Counted from the stretch's first letter, positions 36,817 through 46,464 are shown. The stretch: 64,000 nt of DNA from Acetobacter orientalis (GCF_000963965.1 NZ_BAMX01000055.1:44405-108404), one strand, 5' to 3'. Numbers and translations: made by a program. Notes: generated by a model from the letters alone, not told the origin.

Positions 36817-39024
36817 TTAGTCAAACCGTAAAACCAATCCACCCTGGAACGTGCGGCCTGGCAGAGAGGTACCAATACCCCCATTTGAAAAACGCGCATC
36901 TAAACCAGAGTTAGCGTGGTCTGTTGCAATAAAAACCGGGTGATAATTGAGGTTTGTTAAATTGGTAATGGCAAAATTGACTAACAGATTATGCGTCACT
37001 GCGTAATCCATATGTAAATTCCAGATTGTGTACGGTGCCTCTTTATGCACGTAGCTGCTACGAGGTTCGGCTTGTGGAATAAGCAGATGTTCCTCGGTAT
37101 CGTAATAGAGTGTGCCTTGCACTGTTCCATTTACGTCCACATTCCATGGGTGGCCATGTAGGGTAGAGCCAAAACGCGCGCCCATTGCTACCTGATACCG
37201 GTACACACGTTGCGCTGTATGGGTATTAAGGTTAGCAGCCGCCCCTTCATCTTTCATATCAAAATTATAATTTCCGTTTGAATAAAAAGACCATTTTATA
37301 TCGTTACGCTCAGGCCAGAGAAGGCATGCCATATTAACAGCCCCCTGTAGCTCTATACCCCTAATCAGCAAATTACCTGCTTTATTCACATAATCATATG
37401 TATTAGCGTAACCGGGCCTTACCTGTGTGGTAATACGGTTACGGATACTATTTTGAAACAGCGCAACATCACCTTGCCAAATGGTATCTGTATAATTAAG
37501 GCCTACTTCAATTTGCTGGTTACGCTCTGGCTTTAGGTTGGGGTTACCAAAGGTGCGCCCCCCTCCAAAACCATCAAAATCTGCGGCAAGTTCGGTTGCT
37601 GTGGGCGCACGGAAACCAGATGCCGCACCCGCCCGCAGTGTAATATTTTTAACAGGTTTATAAGTTGTCCCCACCGACCACGTTGTGGCCTGATACGGCG
37701 CGGTTCTGCTAATAAGCCCTGTTCTATACGGCGTACGATCCATGCGCGTGTGGCCCCATGTCTGCCGAATACCAGCGCTGAGTGCCACTTTATCATGAAA
37801 AAACCGATGTTGGTCTTGCGCATAAAAGGCAACAAACTGGTCTGTCTGGTTGTTATCGTAAGGGGCTGTCTGGCTCATACTTGCCCCATTAACACCAACA
37901 CGCCTACGGGTAGACCGCAGCACACTTTGCTCTAGGTCAGAGCCAATGAGGGCATCATTGTGGGGTAACAACCGCGCATGCACGATCATTTTGCTGCCCA
38001 CAATATCCAGATTTCTTTTGTTGTTATCGGCAGATGTTCCTGCGGCAGGCTTGCCGTTTGAATAGACAACTGGCGATGCCCAATGAAAATTATCTTCATC
38101 ATGAACATCGTAAAAATGCGCACTCCAATCTATTTTTTTGTTTTTAGTGCTCCCTGTATAAGTAAGGTCGGCCGAATTATTGATACGATTATCTTTACTA
38201 TAATAATTTGCCCCAGACCCCCGAAAACCAGAGTCATAAATACCATCAATACGGCCAGAAAGTTCGACCCGGTTAAGCGCGTTAATCTGATACCCAACGA
38301 CAGCCAAGGCGCCATCTCTAACCCACTGGGTATTAACTTCTCGACCGCCGCCCTCTCCCGAGTGGTAGTCTCCACTACGACCACCAGAAAGGCTTACAAA
38401 ATAGTCAAACCGGCCTTTTTTACCCCCAACCTCAAACGCACCTTTGCCTAACCCCCAAGAACCACCCGTGCCAGAGAGTGTAATACCCTTGGTATTTAAG
38501 CCATTTTTAGTAATAATATTAATAACACCGCCAATATTCTGGCTGCCATAAATAACAGAGGCCGGGCCACGAATAATTTCAATGCGTTCTATGGCAGACG
38601 GAGCAATTTTTGACAGGTTGGCTGTACCTGCACGCCGCCCATCTATTAACACAAGTACTTGCCCGTTAAAGTCACGCCCCTGCCCGTCTGACGCGGCACC
38701 ACGAATATTAATAGAGGTTTGCGCTGGGCTCCACTGGCTCAAAAACCCAACAGCATGTTGGGCCAGCACGTCGGTTAAAGACTGGGCACCTGATGTTTGC
38801 AGGGCACGCTGGTCTATAATTTGCACAGTACCCGCAACATCTTTTACTTTTTGCGGGCGGCCTGTAACTGTAACAACGGTATTGTCTCCCCCTTCTGGAG
38901 CGTCTACCTCGGCCGCAATAGCTGCTGGCAGGTCTGTAAGTGCTCCCACACTTAACGCTGTTACCAGCAGGGAATAACGAAGCGGCAAAACGGCTTTTTT
39001 CGCGCAGCGTGCACGTTTGGTCAT
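36817..39024 (-). CDS. TonB-dependent receptor under cobalamin riboswitch (BtuB-like)
   Basis: 735-residue outer-membrane receptor. Signal peptide ends at AIAA; a TonB-box-like DNTVVTVTG is near the mature N-terminus; plug domain includes GQVLVLIDGRRAG and IEIIRGPASVIYGSQNIGGV, similar to the BtuB plug; 22-strand barrel to a C-terminal LVLRFD. A cobalamin riboswitch upstream makes corrinoid uptake the best guess, while the downstream DUF3649/PepSY/DUF3325 genes are typical of ferric-siderophore receptors. ATG at 39024 follows a weak GTGAGA site; the frame is open about 60 codons further upstream, which overlaps the leader. Confidence 0.88.
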   Translation of the reverse strand: MTKRARCAKKAVLPLRYSLLVTALSVGALTDLPAAIAAEVDAPEGGDNTVVTVTGRPQKVKDVAGTVQIIDQRALQTSGAQSLTDVLAQHAVGFLSQWSPAQTSINIRGAASDGQGRDFNGQVLVLIDGRRAGTANLSKIAPSAIERIEIIRGPASVIYGSQNIGGVINIITKNGLNTKGITLSGTGGSWGLGKGAFEVGGKKGRFDYFVSLSGGRSGDYHSGEGGGREVNTQWVRDGALAVVGYQINALNRVELSGRIDGIYDSGFRGSGANYYSKDNRINNSADLTYTGSTKNKKIDWSAHFYDVHDEDNFHWASPVVYSNGKPAAGTSADNNKRNLDIVGSKMIVHARLLPHNDALIGSDLEQSVLRSTRRRVGVNGASMSQTAPYDNNQTDQFVAFYAQDQHRFFHDKVALSAGIRQTWGHTRMDRTPYRTGLISRTAPYQATTWSVGTTYKPVKNITLRAGAASGFRAPTATELAADFDGFGGGRTFGNPNLKPERNQQIEVGLNYTDTIWQGDVALFQNSIRNRITTQVRPGYANTYDYVNKAGNLLIRGIELQGAVNMACLLWPERNDIKWSFYSNGNYNFDMKDEGAAANLNTHTAQRVYRYQVAMGARFGSTLHGHPWNVDVNGTVQGTLYYDTEEHLLIPQAEPRSSYVHKEAPYTIWNLHMDYAVTHNLLVNFAITNLTNLNYHPVFIATDHANSGLDARFSNGGIGTSLPGRTFQGGLVLRFD

Positions 39025-39104
39025 AATTTTTCTCACGGCGAAGCAAGCCCCGTACAGAGCCTGTTGTATTTTTTTAAAACTTAAAGTTTTCAGAAACTTA
39101 AGAC

Positions 39105-39142
39105 AAAAAAACCATCTAACCGTCAGAAATGACCTGAACGGT
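39105..39142 (-). terminator. Leader terminator of the riboswitch
   Basis: On the minus strand ACCGTTCAG and CTGACGGT (39142-39119) pair with one bulged base, followed after seven bases by seven T (39111-39105). It lies between the aptamer and the receptor gene and is a plausible expression platform: B12 bound, transcript stops. Confidence 0.65.
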
Positions 39143-39184
39143 ATTTGGGTAAAAAAGCGCCGTGCCTGCACATACAAAAAACAT
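39116..39184 (-). CDS. Possible 22-codon leader peptide
   Basis: ATG with AGGAG eight bases upstream, 22 codons (opening MFFVCAGTAL), stop TAG just past the terminator stem. The frame runs through the whole terminator hairpin, so translation would prevent it from folding. It may be chance; the ribosome site is better than that of the receptor itself. Confidence 0.4.
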   Translation of the reverse strand: MFFVCAGTALFYPNTVQVISDG

Positions 39185-39240
39185 TTTCTGTCTCCTGCCA
39201 CTAGCTGTTCCCGGCCAGTGCATGGTGTATCAACAGTAAT

Positions 39241-39440
39241 GGCAGGTTTCCTGACTTGCGGATGACAGAGCCTGTTTAACCTTCCCAGCTTTTTAGCCAG
39301 TGGCGCATTTTTAAAAATGCAAAAACAGACTCTTACCGCCTACAGTTGCGGGTACAGTTGCTGACTAACCTCCAAGCCGTGAGCACTTGAAGACGGCACA
39401 GCATTCCCTTTTATCCAGTTTGCACGGGACCATTACTGAC
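39241..39440 (-). ncRNA. Cobalamin riboswitch
   Basis: Reading the minus strand, the conserved blocks appear in order: AAAAGGGAATGCTGTG, GTACCCGCAACTGTAGGCGG, GCCACTGG, GCTGGGAAGG and the B12 box GTCAGGAAACCTGCC at 39241-39255. These are the core elements of the AdoCbl aptamer (Rfam Cobalamin). It precedes the TonB receptor by about 220 bases. The rest of 39441-39729 is AT-rich, probably holding the promoter, with no gene seen. Confidence 0.93.
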
Positions 39441-39729
39441 CCAGTGTCCTACCGAGACAGATAACAAAATGCAATGTTTCTGGCGCTCCCTCTCTTTTTC
39501 GTCTCGCTCTTCCCCTTTAAGTTCGCACTCTTTTAGCACTTAATAAAGTTGTTATGTTATATCATTTCAATTTAGGCAATATTTTTTGCAGTGAATTTTT
39601 AGAAAGGCAGAGTTTTAGCTGTAAAAGAAGCATACCCGCGTACCGGGCAGACACCAGGCGAACCTGCCCAAGAGTACCGCTGAGGCTTGGCGGCCCCCTT
39701 ACAGGCGGCAGCCACCCCACAACCAGCTG

Positions 39730-42084
39730 TTAGAACTCCGACACAACCGAGAAGAACGTACCACGCCGCTGGCCATATTGCGCTTGGTATATACCAACGC
39801 CACTCCCATCACGCAGTTGGTAGCGTTTGTCGAACAGGTTAATAACATCTGCCCGCACTTTAAGCGCATGCCCAAAGGGCACTTTTGTAAAACTGTGCTG
39901 GTAGCCAATATTAAAGACACTGTATTGCGGCTCTTTTTCTAAATTTGCAAAGCCACTACGCAAGCCGTAACCATACACAAAGTCTAGATACGCCATATCG
40001 TGCTTTGTCGTCCAAGATGCACCGGCTGTGGCTGTATATTCCCCCTGATGGTCAAGCTGAATGGCATGATTTTTTATATAAGCCAGCTCGGCCACATCAA
40101 ACTGGTATTGTGCAGAATTAATGTCTTTGGCAGATGTTTTGACATAAGAAAAATTACCAAAAAGCGACCACGGGCCATGCCGCCATGAGCTCCCAAATTC
40201 TGCACCATAAACGCGCCCACGTTTATAACTAAACGGGGCAAGAATAACGGCACGGCCAAATTGCCCAAGGTCTGTTAAGTCATGCGCCCATTTTGCATAC
40301 GCATCGACCGTGATTTGAAATTCTGGTGTAATACGTTGAAGAATACCACCATCTACATAGTTCGATTTTTCAACTTTTGTCGCATCATTCACTAAATTAG
40401 CGGCCGCGTTGGTTGTGCCCTCAAACTTGGCCAATGTAGATGAGTAAACATATTGCGGCGATGGCGGTGCAAAATAGCGCGAATACCCAATATGCAGTGT
40501 TGTTGTGCTGTTTGGTTTCCAGACCATATTGGCACGGGGGCTCAGTTGGCCCTCGTTATCAAAAGAAGACGCAAACCTGTCGTAACGAATGCCATAATTA
40601 AAAGTAAGGTTACGGGTCACCTTATATTCGTCTTGAATATAGGCACCAGCCTCGACCGACCAATTTCCGGTATTATCAATTAAACGCACAGGCACATTTG
40701 TGCTTTGGGTGCCTTGTGCATCAACCGGAAAAGCCAAGGTATTTGTGTCTAAGCGTTCAGACGTATATTGCCCTAACAACCCAGCCCGCACTGTGTGTTT
40801 GGGTGCAATTTCGTACGATAAGTCAAACTGCATACCGCCGGTGGTAAAATCATTAACCTCATGCTCTGAAACGCCCTGGTAAATAAGGTCACGGTCACGA
40901 TCGGGTGTATAATCTATACGGCCATATCGAAAATAAGGTGACGCCTGAAAATTCAGCTTTTCTGTTGTGCGTTGGTAGGAAAGCACTGCGTAATAATTTT
41001 GCTCGGTCTGGCTATCATTCATTTTTGCCCAGTTCATTGACGGGTCATGCGGGTTAACACCCGCTACATTATAAATGGTGCTGTAATCTGGGCTGTTTTC
41101 ATCAAATGTTTTGAAAGAGTTTGGAATTTGAAAATCTGCATAAGAGGCGCTGGTTAATAAGGTTACCCGGCTTACATCATCAATATGATAAGACAAATAC
41201 GAGAATGCTTTTTCTTGCTCGGTAACGTCATGCACGGCCCGGAATGTATTACTTGGGTTCTCAATACCAATAGTATTACGGTTAAACGATACAGTCGCGA
41301 AGTAATCTAATTTTCCGTGCTGGCCACCCAATTGTACCGATGGCACAAACGTATTATAGCTGCCCCCATACAGTGAAAGCTGATTATGTTTCAGGCTCTC
41401 ACCTGTTTTAGTGGTAACATCTACCACCCCAGCAGTACGGAAGCCGAACTGTGCAGGCAAAGTGCCCGTTAATAAATCTACAGATTGAATAATGCGTGTA
41501 TCTAATTCCTGCCCAAAACCATTAAGCCCTTCGGGTAGCAGCACGCCATTAACGCGGTATGTCAGCCCCCCATGCTCGCCACGCACATGCACTTCTCCAT
41601 AACTATCAAGCACAACACCGGGCACACGTAACAGAATTTGGTTAAAGGCTGCATTTTGTCCACCGGGGGTTGTCGAAATTTGACGTTGATCGATTCTGTA
41701 ATCAACCGCGCCTAACCCCGGGAAAATACGCGCACGCTCCTTGTTAAGGTGGCCAACAACATTAATACGCTCTGGCGTTGCAACCTGCTTTGCCTTGGTA
41801 GTACCAGAAGAGAGGCTTGGCTGTGCCTCTTTCTTGCTTGGGCTATCAGCCAGCGTAGCCTGTGGCACTACTGTGGTAGCGGCGCTGGCAGGGGCTGCGT
41901 TGCCCTGCATCATGCTCTCATCAGCTTTAGCGGCCTGCATACTAAGCCAACCAAAGCCAACTGCGGCACAAGAGCACAGCATGGCACGTGCCCCCACACG
42001 AGGCTGACCACACTCAGAGCCCCATTTTTTTCTGAAACGCCTAAGCTTATAAGAATAGCATTTGCTATATTGCAAGACCTGCAT
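39730..42084 (-). CDS. TonB-dependent receptor, substrate unknown
   Basis: 784-residue outer-membrane receptor. A long N-terminal part: basic start, signal-like hydrophobic segment (AMLCSCAAVGFGWLSMQAAKA), about 60 residues of Ala/Ser/Pro-rich linker, then plug (RVPGVVLDSYGEVHVRGEHG, NGFGQELDTRIIQSVDLLTG) and barrel ending FFSVVSEF with terminal Phe. ATG at 42084 is preferred; a TTG lies seven codons earlier. It is divergent from mntR across a 398-base gap. There are no transporter genes beside it, so the substrate is open; manganese is conceivable from context only. Confidence 0.85.
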   Translation of the reverse strand: MQVLQYSKCYSYKLRRFRKKWGSECGQPRVGARAMLCSCAAVGFGWLSMQAAKADESMMQGNAAPASAATTVVPQATLADSPSKKEAQPSLSSGTTKAKQVATPERINVVGHLNKERARIFPGLGAVDYRIDQRQISTTPGGQNAAFNQILLRVPGVVLDSYGEVHVRGEHGGLTYRVNGVLLPEGLNGFGQELDTRIIQSVDLLTGTLPAQFGFRTAGVVDVTTKTGESLKHNQLSLYGGSYNTFVPSVQLGGQHGKLDYFATVSFNRNTIGIENPSNTFRAVHDVTEQEKAFSYLSYHIDDVSRVTLLTSASYADFQIPNSFKTFDENSPDYSTIYNVAGVNPHDPSMNWAKMNDSQTEQNYYAVLSYQRTTEKLNFQASPYFRYGRIDYTPDRDRDLIYQGVSEHEVNDFTTGGMQFDLSYEIAPKHTVRAGLLGQYTSERLDTNTLAFPVDAQGTQSTNVPVRLIDNTGNWSVEAGAYIQDEYKVTRNLTFNYGIRYDRFASSFDNEGQLSPRANMVWKPNSTTTLHIGYSRYFAPPSPQYVYSSTLAKFEGTTNAAANLVNDATKVEKSNYVDGGILQRITPEFQITVDAYAKWAHDLTDLGQFGRAVILAPFSYKRGRVYGAEFGSSWRHGPWSLFGNFSYVKTSAKDINSAQYQFDVAELAYIKNHAIQLDHQGEYTATAGASWTTKHDMAYLDFVYGYGLRSGFANLEKEPQYSVFNIGYQHSFTKVPFGHALKVRADVINLFDKRYQLRDGSGVGIYQAQYGQRRGTFFSVVSEF

Positions 42085-42342
42085 ACCGACGAACTTCTTT
42101 CGCAAAGAGTGCCTAAGAGAGATGAGCCTAAAAGATAATTTTTAAAACACTTTTGAATTTAAAATCTACTTTAACGAATACACCCCTTACCCGGTTGTTA
42201 AAAACAAACATGGCGTAAGCCAGCGCTATAGCGGTTAAGCCAAGCGTAAGACTGTGTTTTGCCAGTAAGGGGGGCACAAACTGACAGCAATATGAAAGAC
42301 CAGCAGAGAGCAGTTAATCGTATCAGCCGGAAATATGCAATA

Positions 42343-42365
42343 TGCTATACTAAAAAGTATATGCA
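42343..42365. promoter_or_regulatory. Palindrome overlapping a possible -10 box
   Basis: TGCTATAC (42343-42350) and GTATATGCA (42357-42365) form an imperfect inverted repeat around TAAAAA; TATACT inside it could be a -10 element for mntR. Candidate operator in the 398-base gap between the TonB receptor and mntR; nothing else in that gap is recognisable. Confidence 0.4.
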
Positions 42366-42482
42366 AAACCGGTTTGGTTAAGCAGTTTTCAGATTATCTA
42401 TGCCGTGGTATTTATATGAGAATACATCTTTCTTTTAAGAATAATCTTTTCTTTACAAGCCACTATGGAAGTTTTCAGGCTC

Positions 42483-42989
42483 ATGACCGCAGCCCCCAAT
42501 ACCCCAGCCGCCCGCATAAACGGGCCTGATAGCCTTCCAGATGCAGAAACACATTCAGAGGGGTTTCGTGCCAACCGTGCGGCCCGGCAAAATGCGCTCG
42601 TTGAAGATTATGTTGAATTAATTGCTGACCTTTTGGACGAAGACCAAGAAGCCCGCCAAGTCGACCTGGCAGAACGTTTAGGCGTAGCCCAACCTACCGT
42701 TGCCAAAATGCTCTCACGCCTAGCAGATGAAGGGCTTGTAGCCCGCAAGCCGTACCGTGGCGTTTTTCTTACGCAGGCAGGGCGAGAAATGGCGGATGCC
42801 GTTCGTGCCCGCCATAGAATTGTGGAAGCCTTTTTGCTGGCTTTAGGCATAAGCCCGGAATGTGCACGTATTGATGCTGAAGGACTAGAGCATTATGTAA
42901 GTGCCGAAACACTCACTGCCTTTCAGGTGGCAATGACTGCTGGCTTAGAGCAATTTATGGTTAAAGCTAAACGTACGCACCGGCTTTAA
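42483..42989 (+). CDS. mntR: Manganese-responsive regulator MntR
   Basis: DtxR-family repressor, 168 residues. Winged helix LAERLGVAQPTVAKMLSRLA with YRGVFLTQAG wing, then the dimerisation and metal domain RHRIVEAFLLALGISPECAR with DAEGLEHYVSAETL, whose Glu/His residues are metal ligands in the family. Closely similar to E. coli MntR through ALVEDYVELIADLL. ATG at 42483 has GGAAG 11 bases upstream and matches E. coli length; ATG at 42465 is the alternative. mntH is not in the window. Confidence 0.93.
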   Translation: MTAAPNTPAARINGPDSLPDAETHSEGFRANRAARQNALVEDYVELIADLLDEDQEARQVDLAERLGVAQPTVAKMLSRLADEGLVARKPYRGVFLTQAGREMADAVRARHRIVEAFLLALGISPECARIDAEGLEHYVSAETLTAFQVAMTAGLEQFMVKAKRTHRL

Positions 42990-43039
42990 TATTGAATATT
43001 TTTGAATGCTCGTGTGGCCTTATCTAACGCCATAAACAC

Positions 43040-43089
43040 AAACCCAGCCCCGCACACGGGGCAAATACCGTTAGGGAGCTGGGTTTTTA
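43040..43089. terminator. Intrinsic terminator after mntR
   Basis: AAACCCAGC at 43040-43048 pairs with GCTGGGTTT at 43079-43087 followed by T; a small GC hairpin lies in the loop. Separates convergent mntR and nfsB. Confidence 0.75.
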
Positions 43090-43119
43090 GAGAGCTAAAA
43101 GTAAAACACCTTATTTTTA

Positions 43120-43770
43120 TTATAAAGTTGTAAAAATATCTTGTTTTGGCAGGCGAGATTTGGGCAGTTTGGCGTTAAAGTCAGCATCGGAATGGTAGCC
43201 GAGAGAAACGATAACCGCCGGGGCTAGGCCTTGTTCTGCCAGTTTGAGTTCGTCTGACAAAATAGCGGCATCAAAGCCCTCCATTGGTGTCGCATCTACC
43301 CCTAACATGGCAGCCGAGAGCAGCAAAAAGCCTTGGGCAATGTAGGTCTGCTTTTGTGTCCACTCTGCTATATCTCCGGCTTGTATGTGCAGGTTTACAA
43401 AACCAGAGCGTGCCTTATGGCCAGCATTACGTGCCTCTTCTGTCGCAAACCGACCATCGGCCTGCTCTTGGTTTGCCAAGGTTTCCAGATACTCTGGGGT
43501 AAGAGTGGTACGCGCACACAGCACAACAACGTGCGAGGCCTCTGTAACCCTAGGAGCATTAAAGGCAAAAATGCCACTGGTTGCCTTTGCAATACGGGCT
43601 TTGCTGGCGTCTGTCTCTGCCACAAAAAAGTGCCATGGCTGCGAATTAACAGAAGACGGGCTGTAATGCAGGGCTTCAAGCAGTTGTGCAAAAACAGGAG
43701 CCGGAATTGTACGGCTTTTGTCGTAAGCCTTCGTTGTGTGGCGGTGCGTAAGGGTTTCGGTAAGGGTCAC
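43120..43770 (-). CDS. nfsB: Oxygen-insensitive NAD(P)H nitroreductase
   Basis: FMN flavoprotein of the NfsB group, 216 residues. Motifs HRHTTKAYDKSR, LHYSPSSVNSQPWHFFVAET, NQEQADGRFAT, PMEGFDAAILSDEL and the ending KLPKSRLPKQDIF follow E. coli NfsB closely. Reduces nitroaromatics and quinones in the cytoplasm. Single gene. Confidence 0.93.
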   Translation of the reverse strand: MTLTETLTHRHTTKAYDKSRTIPAPVFAQLLEALHYSPSSVNSQPWHFFVAETDASKARIAKATSGIFAFNAPRVTEASHVVVLCARTTLTPEYLETLANQEQADGRFATEEARNAGHKARSGFVNLHIQAGDIAEWTQKQTYIAQGFLLLSAAMLGVDATPMEGFDAAILSDELKLAEQGLAPAVIVSLGYHSDADFNAKLPKSRLPKQDIFTTL

Positions 43771-43962
43771 AGTTTATCTCCTTGCATGGGCAAAACAGCC
43801 TCTGTGAGAGACCTTGGATCCTGTGAGACTAGAATAGCTTGCCCTGACACGATAGGGGCCAGCCTGTTTTGACTGCCCCCTTGCCCTTTGTGGCCCACTT
43901 ACCGTGTGTGCCCTTCAGCGCGCTTACCCCCGGCATGTTTACCTAATATATGCGCGTAATGG

Positions 43963-44946
43963 TTAAGAGACTTTAACGACCACACGGCCTTTAACTTTGC
44001 CCTCGAGCAAGGCTGCGGCCGTAGCAGGAACCTGCGCGAGAGATATTTCTGTTGTGAGGGCTGCAAGCTTTTGCGGGTCTATCAGGCTGGCTAAATCCTG
44101 CCATGCGGCAAGGCGCTCGGGCATGGGGCAATTTACACTTTCTATGCCCACCAGAGTAACCCCACGCAAAATAAAGGGCGCAACCGTAGCCGGAAAAGCC
44201 ATGCCAGCCGCCAAGCCGCACGCAGTAACAACGCCGTTAGCCAGCATAGACGCACAAACAGCCGCCAACATTTGGCCCCCAGCCACATCAACCGCTCCAG
44301 CCCAGCGGGCTTTTTCTAACGGGCGGGTCATGCCTTCAAAATACTGGCGTGGAATGACCTCGTGTGCGCCCAAGGCCTGTAGGTAGGGTTTTTCTTCCAT
44401 GCGGCCAGTTACGGCTGTTACTGCATAGCCCAAACGGGCAAGCAGCATAACCGCAATGCTCCCCACCCCACCTGTAGCACCGGTTACCAGCACTTCTCCG
44501 CTTTGGGGGGTAACGCCCTGTTTTTGTAAGGCCCGCACACATAGCATAGCGGTGTAGCCTGCCGTACCCAAAGCCATAGCTTGTGCGGGGCTAAACGCCG
44601 CAGGCAGCGGCACCAACCACGCACCAGACACGCGGGCTCGTTGGGCTAAGCCGCCAGATTGTTTTTCTCCTACCCCATACCCGTTAAGCAGCACCTGCTG
44701 GCCGGGTGTAATACCGGGGTAAGTAGAGTGCTCAACCGTACCTGCAAAATCTATACCCGGCACCATAGGCAGACTGCGTAAAATTGGCCCTTTACCAGTA
44801 AGAGCCAGAGCATCTTTGTAGTTAAGGGTAGAATACGCCACACGTACAGTTACATCGCCCGGTGGCAACTGCTCTTCTGACAGTTGGCATAGTGTTACGT
44901 GCTGCTTGTTGGCAGTGTTTTGTTCGACAAGCAGGGCATCAAACAT
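43963..44946 (-). CDS. acuI: AcuI/YhdH family NADPH oxidoreductase
   Basis: Medium-chain reductase without zinc, 327 residues; relatives reduce acryloyl-CoA. Family signs: STLNYKDALALTGKGPI, PGIDFAGTVEHS, NGYGVGEKQSGGLAQRARV and the nucleotide loop VLVTGATGGVGSIAVMLLA. The VGIESVNCPMPERLAAW motif near the end is typical of YhdH/AcuI. True substrate here is not known. Single gene. Confidence 0.9.
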   Translation of the reverse strand: MFDALLVEQNTANKQHVTLCQLSEEQLPPGDVTVRVAYSTLNYKDALALTGKGPILRSLPMVPGIDFAGTVEHSTYPGITPGQQVLLNGYGVGEKQSGGLAQRARVSGAWLVPLPAAFSPAQAMALGTAGYTAMLCVRALQKQGVTPQSGEVLVTGATGGVGSIAVMLLARLGYAVTAVTGRMEEKPYLQALGAHEVIPRQYFEGMTRPLEKARWAGAVDVAGGQMLAAVCASMLANGVVTACGLAAGMAFPATVAPFILRGVTLVGIESVNCPMPERLAAWQDLASLIDPQKLAALTTEISLAQVPATAAALLEGKVKGRVVVKVS

Positions 44947-45138
44947 AGGTATGGTTCTTTCTTTTTACTGCTGCACAGTGTCTTTTATTCTATGTGCCCC
45001 ATGGCATTTCACCTAAGCAACACACATGGCGTTGAGGTTGGTGTAACAAAGACGACAATAAACAAAGCTAGGCGACTGGCCGTGCGCAAGTTATAGCTAG
45101 TAGAACAGTCCCGTTTTTCTCTTAGCCAGAGTCTTCTC

Positions 45139-46458
45139 TTGATATTGTTTCTTACGGGCCTTCTGGCCCTTGTGCTGCTGATAGCCGTCAGCATCTTGAT
45201 TTCTCTTTCCGAGATTTCCTTCGCTGCTGCGCGGGAGGTCAGGCTGCGCTCCCGCGCAGAAGCGGGCGATAAACGCGCCCAAGCGTTTTTAGCCCTGCGC
45301 CGCAATAGCGGGCAGGTTATGACCGTACTCCAAATCTGCTTGAACGGGGTCGGTATTCTGGGCGGTATTGTCAGCTCCGAAATGCTCTCCCCCCCCATAG
45401 CCGCATGGCTACTCAGTTGGGGGTTTTCTCAAGCTATTGCCGACAACCTTGGCTCTGCCATGAGCTTTGTGCTGGTAACCGGCGTTTTTGTCTTGTTTGC
45501 CGACCTGCTGCCAAAACGCGTAGCAATGAACGCGCCAGACAAAGTGGCGCTGGCTATTGGGTGGTTTCCTAAATTTGCCCTGCGCGCACTCTACCCCTTT
45601 GTCTGGATTTTTTCCAAAGTATCAGACGCGGTGCTGCGTGCCCTTAAAATTCCCGCCGCTTCTGCCGTAGAACCTGTTACCCCAGAAGACTTACGCGCCA
45701 TTCTGGCCGCAGGTACTGCCTCTGGCGTTTTGCTGGAACAAGAACACCAGATGATTGAGAACGTGCTTGCCCTGCAAGACCGCTCTGTAACATCGGCCAT
45801 GACCCCGCGTGACGAAATTGTGTACCTAGACGTACAAGACACAGCCCAGACCAACCACGAAAAGGTACGCGCCAAACCGTATTCTCGTTACCCGCTATGC
45901 AATGGCGGGCTAGATAAGGTTATTGGCTCTATTCGTTCTGAAGACGTGCTGGCCTCTGTCGTAGACCCCTCCATTCAGGAAGTGCCCAGCAAAGCCACAC
46001 TCCCTAACCCCATTTTTAGAATGCGGCGCGATGTACTGTCTGTGCCAGAAACCCTGAACTTGTGGGATACTTTAGCCCAGTTTGACACACACAGCGTAGG
46101 CTTTGCCTTAATTGTAAGTGAATACGGGCTGGTTGTAGGGCTTATTACCTTTAAAGACATTATGGGCGCCTTAATGGACGGCCTTGCCAACCCCTTTGAA
46201 GAACAGGCCATTGTACGCCGCGACGAGAACTCTTGGCTGATTGATGGCGCAGCCCCCATTGGCGATGTCATGCGCGAGCTACACCTGAGCGAACTGCCCG
46301 ATAGCGCCCAGTTTGATACCATTGGCGGTTTTGTTATGCACCGCCTGCGCCGCATGGCCCGCAAAACAGACCGTGTGGACGAATCCGGCTACCGTTTTGA
46401 AGTAGTAGACGTAGAAGGCTTTCGCATTAACCAGTTGCTGGTTACCCGTCTGGTTTAA
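45139..46458 (+). CDS. HlyC/CorC family membrane protein with CBS domains
   Basis: 439 residues. N-terminal DUF21/CNNM domain with three to four helices (FLTGLLALVLLIAVSILISLSEISFAAAREV split over residues 4-34), then a CBS pair (residues about 215-350, MTPRDEIVYLDVQD; YGLVVGLITFKDIMGALMDG) and a C-terminal CorC_HlyC domain (WLIDGAAPIGDV). Relatives transport or sense Mg. The frame has no ATG near its start; TTG at 45139 or 45145 must be used, since a TAG closes the frame at 45094. Confidence 0.88.
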   Translation: MILFLTGLLALVLLIAVSILISLSEISFAAAREVRLRSRAEAGDKRAQAFLALRRNSGQVMTVLQICLNGVGILGGIVSSEMLSPPIAAWLLSWGFSQAIADNLGSAMSFVLVTGVFVLFADLLPKRVAMNAPDKVALAIGWFPKFALRALYPFVWIFSKVSDAVLRALKIPAASAVEPVTPEDLRAILAAGTASGVLLEQEHQMIENVLALQDRSVTSAMTPRDEIVYLDVQDTAQTNHEKVRAKPYSRYPLCNGGLDKVIGSIRSEDVLASVVDPSIQEVPSKATLPNPIFRMRRDVLSVPETLNLWDTLAQFDTHSVGFALIVSEYGLVVGLITFKDIMGALMDGLANPFEEQAIVRRDENSWLIDGAAPIGDVMRELHLSELPDSAQFDTIGGFVMHRLRRMARKTDRVDESGYRFEVVDVEGFRINQLLVTRLV

Positions 46459-46464
46459 GCCCCC

